This document shows positions 31,092 to 33,155 of a stretch of DNA of 33,155 nt, piece by piece. The stretch is from positions 1-33,155 of IMG/VR virus record IMGVR_UViG_3300010403_000043; one strand, written 5' to 3'. The notes under the pieces were generated by a model. That model saw only the letters and a list, made by a program, of their open reading frames with translations, did no database searches and was not told the origin of the DNA. The position numbers and the translations under genes are program-made. The DNA is from a virus. Position 1 is the first letter of the stretch, and every line of letters begins with the position of its first letter.

Positions 31092-31101
31092 GACTTGACC
31101 C

Positions 31102-33155
31102 ATGACGCGACCGGTTGGACCGCTCCCCGTTATCGCAACGGATGCCACTTACACCGCACCCGGGAAACCGTGGGATGGGCAACCTACTAAGGTCGCCTTT
31201 ACGACGACCGAGAAAGAGCAAGGTTTCCAGCCGAAGCAACGCGTTCCGGCGGAAAAACTTGGGTGGAAGCTAAACCAAATCGACCGGTGGCTAAAGTACC
31301 TAGACGGTATCGAAGCCAAGAATTGGGATGCCGGCGCGGTCGTTACTGAACCAACCGGTTCGAGCGATCTTGGTGTCGGGACTGAGAAGGATCTAGTTAT
31401 CCCGCTAATCGGGACTCCGTTCGGAAACGGTATCACCAAAGACACGTCCGGCGGAATCGGGTCCGGCTTCGGCTGGATTGGAGACGGGACCGGGGGAGGG
31501 TTGATTGTCTATCTCGACCTTCCGGACGAAACCGTCATTACTGGTATCGACGTATACATCAATCCCGCGGCAGGTGGGGCCATCCCGACCGGGACCGATC
31601 TTCCCTCGCTCGCATTCCAAAAGCGCCTGCTATCCCAAAGCGCAACCGCGGATATCATCTTTCAGATATTCGACCCGACCACGCCTAATTCGGCCTATCG
31701 GCTTTTGCACTCGTTTGGAGTCTCAGGCTTTTACGAGCGAATCAATACAGATCTCCGGACGCACTGTCTCTATCTCTCGGATGAAAATGGCGCGAACGCA
31801 CACCCGAACCTAACGATCGATAACGTCAAGCTAACGATCCGAGACACCCCTCTCTTTAACCTGTACGAAACCCCCGGAGCGCTTGCCAATTCGTGGCAAC
31901 GTAAAGCCGTTTGCTGGAACCCTATCACTAAGGCTTTCTACGCTATCACAAGCCTTGATAGCGTGACGACTCCGCTTGTTTCCTACGGTAAGGCGTGGGA
32001 GGTTTTAGCCACCGGGCTAAGCGCGCCGACGCAATCCACCGTCGACTTGACTTTCGTTCTGGCGAACGCTGGCGACCTACTCGAAGGGTCGAAGTATTAC
32101 GACGCGACCAATCACGTTTGGACGTTGGACGCCGACCACTTGGGCCTGAGCGCCGGAACCCGAGGACCGTACGCTGCCACGATTTACTCCCCCGGCGGGA
32201 CCGCGTACTACGGCCCGATTGAGGGCGAAGCCGGGACCATCACCGGCATCCTCGAACCGAAAGTTGTCCCCTCGGGAGGCGGACCGCTATTGACGTCGGT
32301 TAACAATTCCTCGGACGCGACCCCTGGCGTCGATTCGTTGTGCGGCTACGGGGGAAGCATCGCCGCGGACCGATACGGCGGTATGGTCGTCGCTCTCAGG
32401 AGCTACGTCAACCAATTCCTAGGGCAGACGTGCGATACCGTCTATCGGCTTCCGGTTACCGATCCGACGTCTTGGGCCGCTCAGACAAGTGATTTCGATC
32501 CGACCTTGCACGGAACCTTTTCGGTCTCGTGGTCGGATACCGTGACGAATACAACCAATTTTGACGGGGCGTTCCTACTTCCGGCTTTCGAGTTTTCCGG
32601 TTCGCGCCCGGCCCTGTTTTGGATTCCAGATCTAGGGAGCGGTATTCCTAACGGACCGGTGCAGGAAACGCTCCCGAACAAGAACACGTATACCGCTATC
32701 ACCGGCTTTGCTGCGGCCGGAACACGGGTTTGCTACGTGTCGCACAACGGCTCAACCAACGCCTTTTGGACCGCGGACAGTCTCGGGGGCGTTTATACGG
32801 AGCATGGCGACATTGCCGAGATTGACGGGCGCGTGACGGGCCTGGAATGGTCGGACGCGGATTTGCTCTTTATCCTGACGACCAACACCGGCCACGTGTA
32901 CACGTCGACGGACGGGTTCACCTGGACAGAACCGTCTGCCCTCGGCGCCGACAGTTGCGAGCACGTGGCCGTGGTCGGCGGATCGTGGCTAGTGGCCGCC
33001 ACAACCGACGGGGCGCAGTCCCTCTATTGGACGGGCGATCAAGGCGTCACCTGGACCGGCTTTGCGGCACCCTGGCCGCAAGACGGAACCCTTATGTCGC
33101 TCGTCGCCTTGGATGGGGGGTTCGGTGGCTTCCACGTCACGGCCGACGGGACCGC
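31102..33155 (+). CDS. Tail fibre / receptor-binding protein with BNR-like Asp-box repeats, partial
   Basis: The frame is open from ATG 31102 (11 bases after the DUF2612 stop) to the right edge, giving at least 684 residues without a stop. The N-terminal part (QGFQPKQRVPAEKLGWKLNQ, then IDRWLKYLDGIEAKNWDAG) looks like a baseplate-attachment helix. A beta-rich middle domain follows. Near the end, Asp-box-like motifs STDGFTWTE (~residue 600) and GDQGVTWTG (~645) indicate a sialidase/BNR-type beta-propeller. It is likely the host-recognition fibre or tailspike. The C-terminus is outside the window. Confidence 0.72.
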   Translation, partial: MTRPVGPLPVIATDATYTAPGKPWDGQPTKVAFTTTEKEQGFQPKQRVPAEKLGWKLNQIDRWLKYLDGIEAKNWDAGAVVTEPTGSSDLGVGTEKDLVIPLIGTPFGNGITKDTSGGIGSGFGWIGDGTGGGLIVYLDLPDETVITGIDVYINPAAGGAIPTGTDLPSLAFQKRLLSQSATADIIFQIFDPTTPNSAYRLLHSFGVSGFYERINTDLRTHCLYLSDENGANAHPNLTIDNVKLTIRDTPLFNLYETPGALANSWQRKAVCWNPITKAFYAITSLDSVTTPLVSYGKAWEVLATGLSAPTQSTVDLTFVLANAGDLLEGSKYYDATNHVWTLDADHLGLSAGTRGPYAATIYSPGGTAYYGPIEGEAGTITGILEPKVVPSGGGPLLTSVNNSSDATPGVDSLCGYGGSIAADRYGGMVVALRSYVNQFLGQTCDTVYRLPVTDPTSWAAQTSDFDPTLHGTFSVSWSDTVTNTTNFDGAFLLPAFEFSGSRPALFWIPDLGSGIPNGPVQETLPNKNTYTAITGFAAAGTRVCYVSHNGSTNAFWTADSLGGVYTEHGDIAEIDGRVTGLEWSDADLLFILTTNTGHVYTSTDGFTWTEPSALGADSCEHVAVVGGSWLVAATTDGAQSLYWTGDQGVTWTGFAAPWPQDGTLMSLVALDGGFGGFHVTADGT

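Noticed and set aside
1-33155. tRNA genes, CRISPR arrays, insertion sequences, integrase or attachment sites
   Set aside because: None were seen by reading; the window is almost fully coding on the + strand and no cloverleaf, repeat-spacer pattern, terminal inverted repeats or recombinase motif was noticed.

Overview
The window is a stretch of a tailed double-stranded DNA phage genome (or an intact prophage) with a contractile-tail (myovirus) morphogenesis programme. All credible genes lie on the + strand. Genes are packed tightly, with many ATGA, GTGA or TAATG stop/start overlaps, and the largest gene-free gap is about 84 bases. The DNA is GC-rich (roughly 58-60% by eye), yet it uses the leucine codon CTA and the tetranucleotide CTAG unusually often. 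The host cannot be named from the sequence. No integrase, tRNA, rRNA, CRISPR array or insertion sequence was seen.

Bases 1-8,108 are the replication and early/middle region. It holds a truncated proline-rich gene, a SNF2-type helicase, an OB-like DUF669-type protein, a D12-class adenine methylase, a family A DNA polymerase with a 3'-5' exonuclease domain, a RuvC-like resolvase, a Cro/YdaS-like HTH protein, a coiled-coil phage protein and several small unknowns. One of these is a 33-residue hydrophobic ORF.

Bases 8,109-17,636 form the head and neck module: large terminase, portal (DUF1073 type), Mu F/SPP1 gp7-like protein, DUF2213 protease with a scaffold-like C-terminus, cement protein, DUF2184-type major capsid protein, two proteins sharing an N-terminal module, DUF4054 connector, a tail-completion/Mu gpG-like protein and a gp12-like neck terminator. 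Small Cys-rich or basic ORFs sit between the first head genes.

Bases 17,633-33,155 form the tail module: sheath (DUF3383), tube (DUF3277), an inserted trio (two membrane-protein candidates and a zinc ribbon), a tail chaperone pair with a canonical -1 slippery heptamer, a short tape measure, a Dit-like protein, baseplate plug, hub, a 26-residue membrane ORF, a Gp138-type spike, a fibre and a lectin-like protein, gp46-like wedge, gp47/J, a GH24 endolysin with a peptidoglycan-binding domain, a DUF2612 protein, and a large tail protein with Asp-box (BNR) motifs that runs off the end.

The set resembles what I recall of small myoviruses such as the Bcep781/naesvirus group and cyanophage Pam3. That is a family-level impression, not a search result. 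The most interesting points are the frameshift site, hidden small membrane ORFs coupled to baseplate and early genes, a possible nested scaffold gene, a hairpin abutting the protease start codon, and a sharp compositional break across the fibre cassette.
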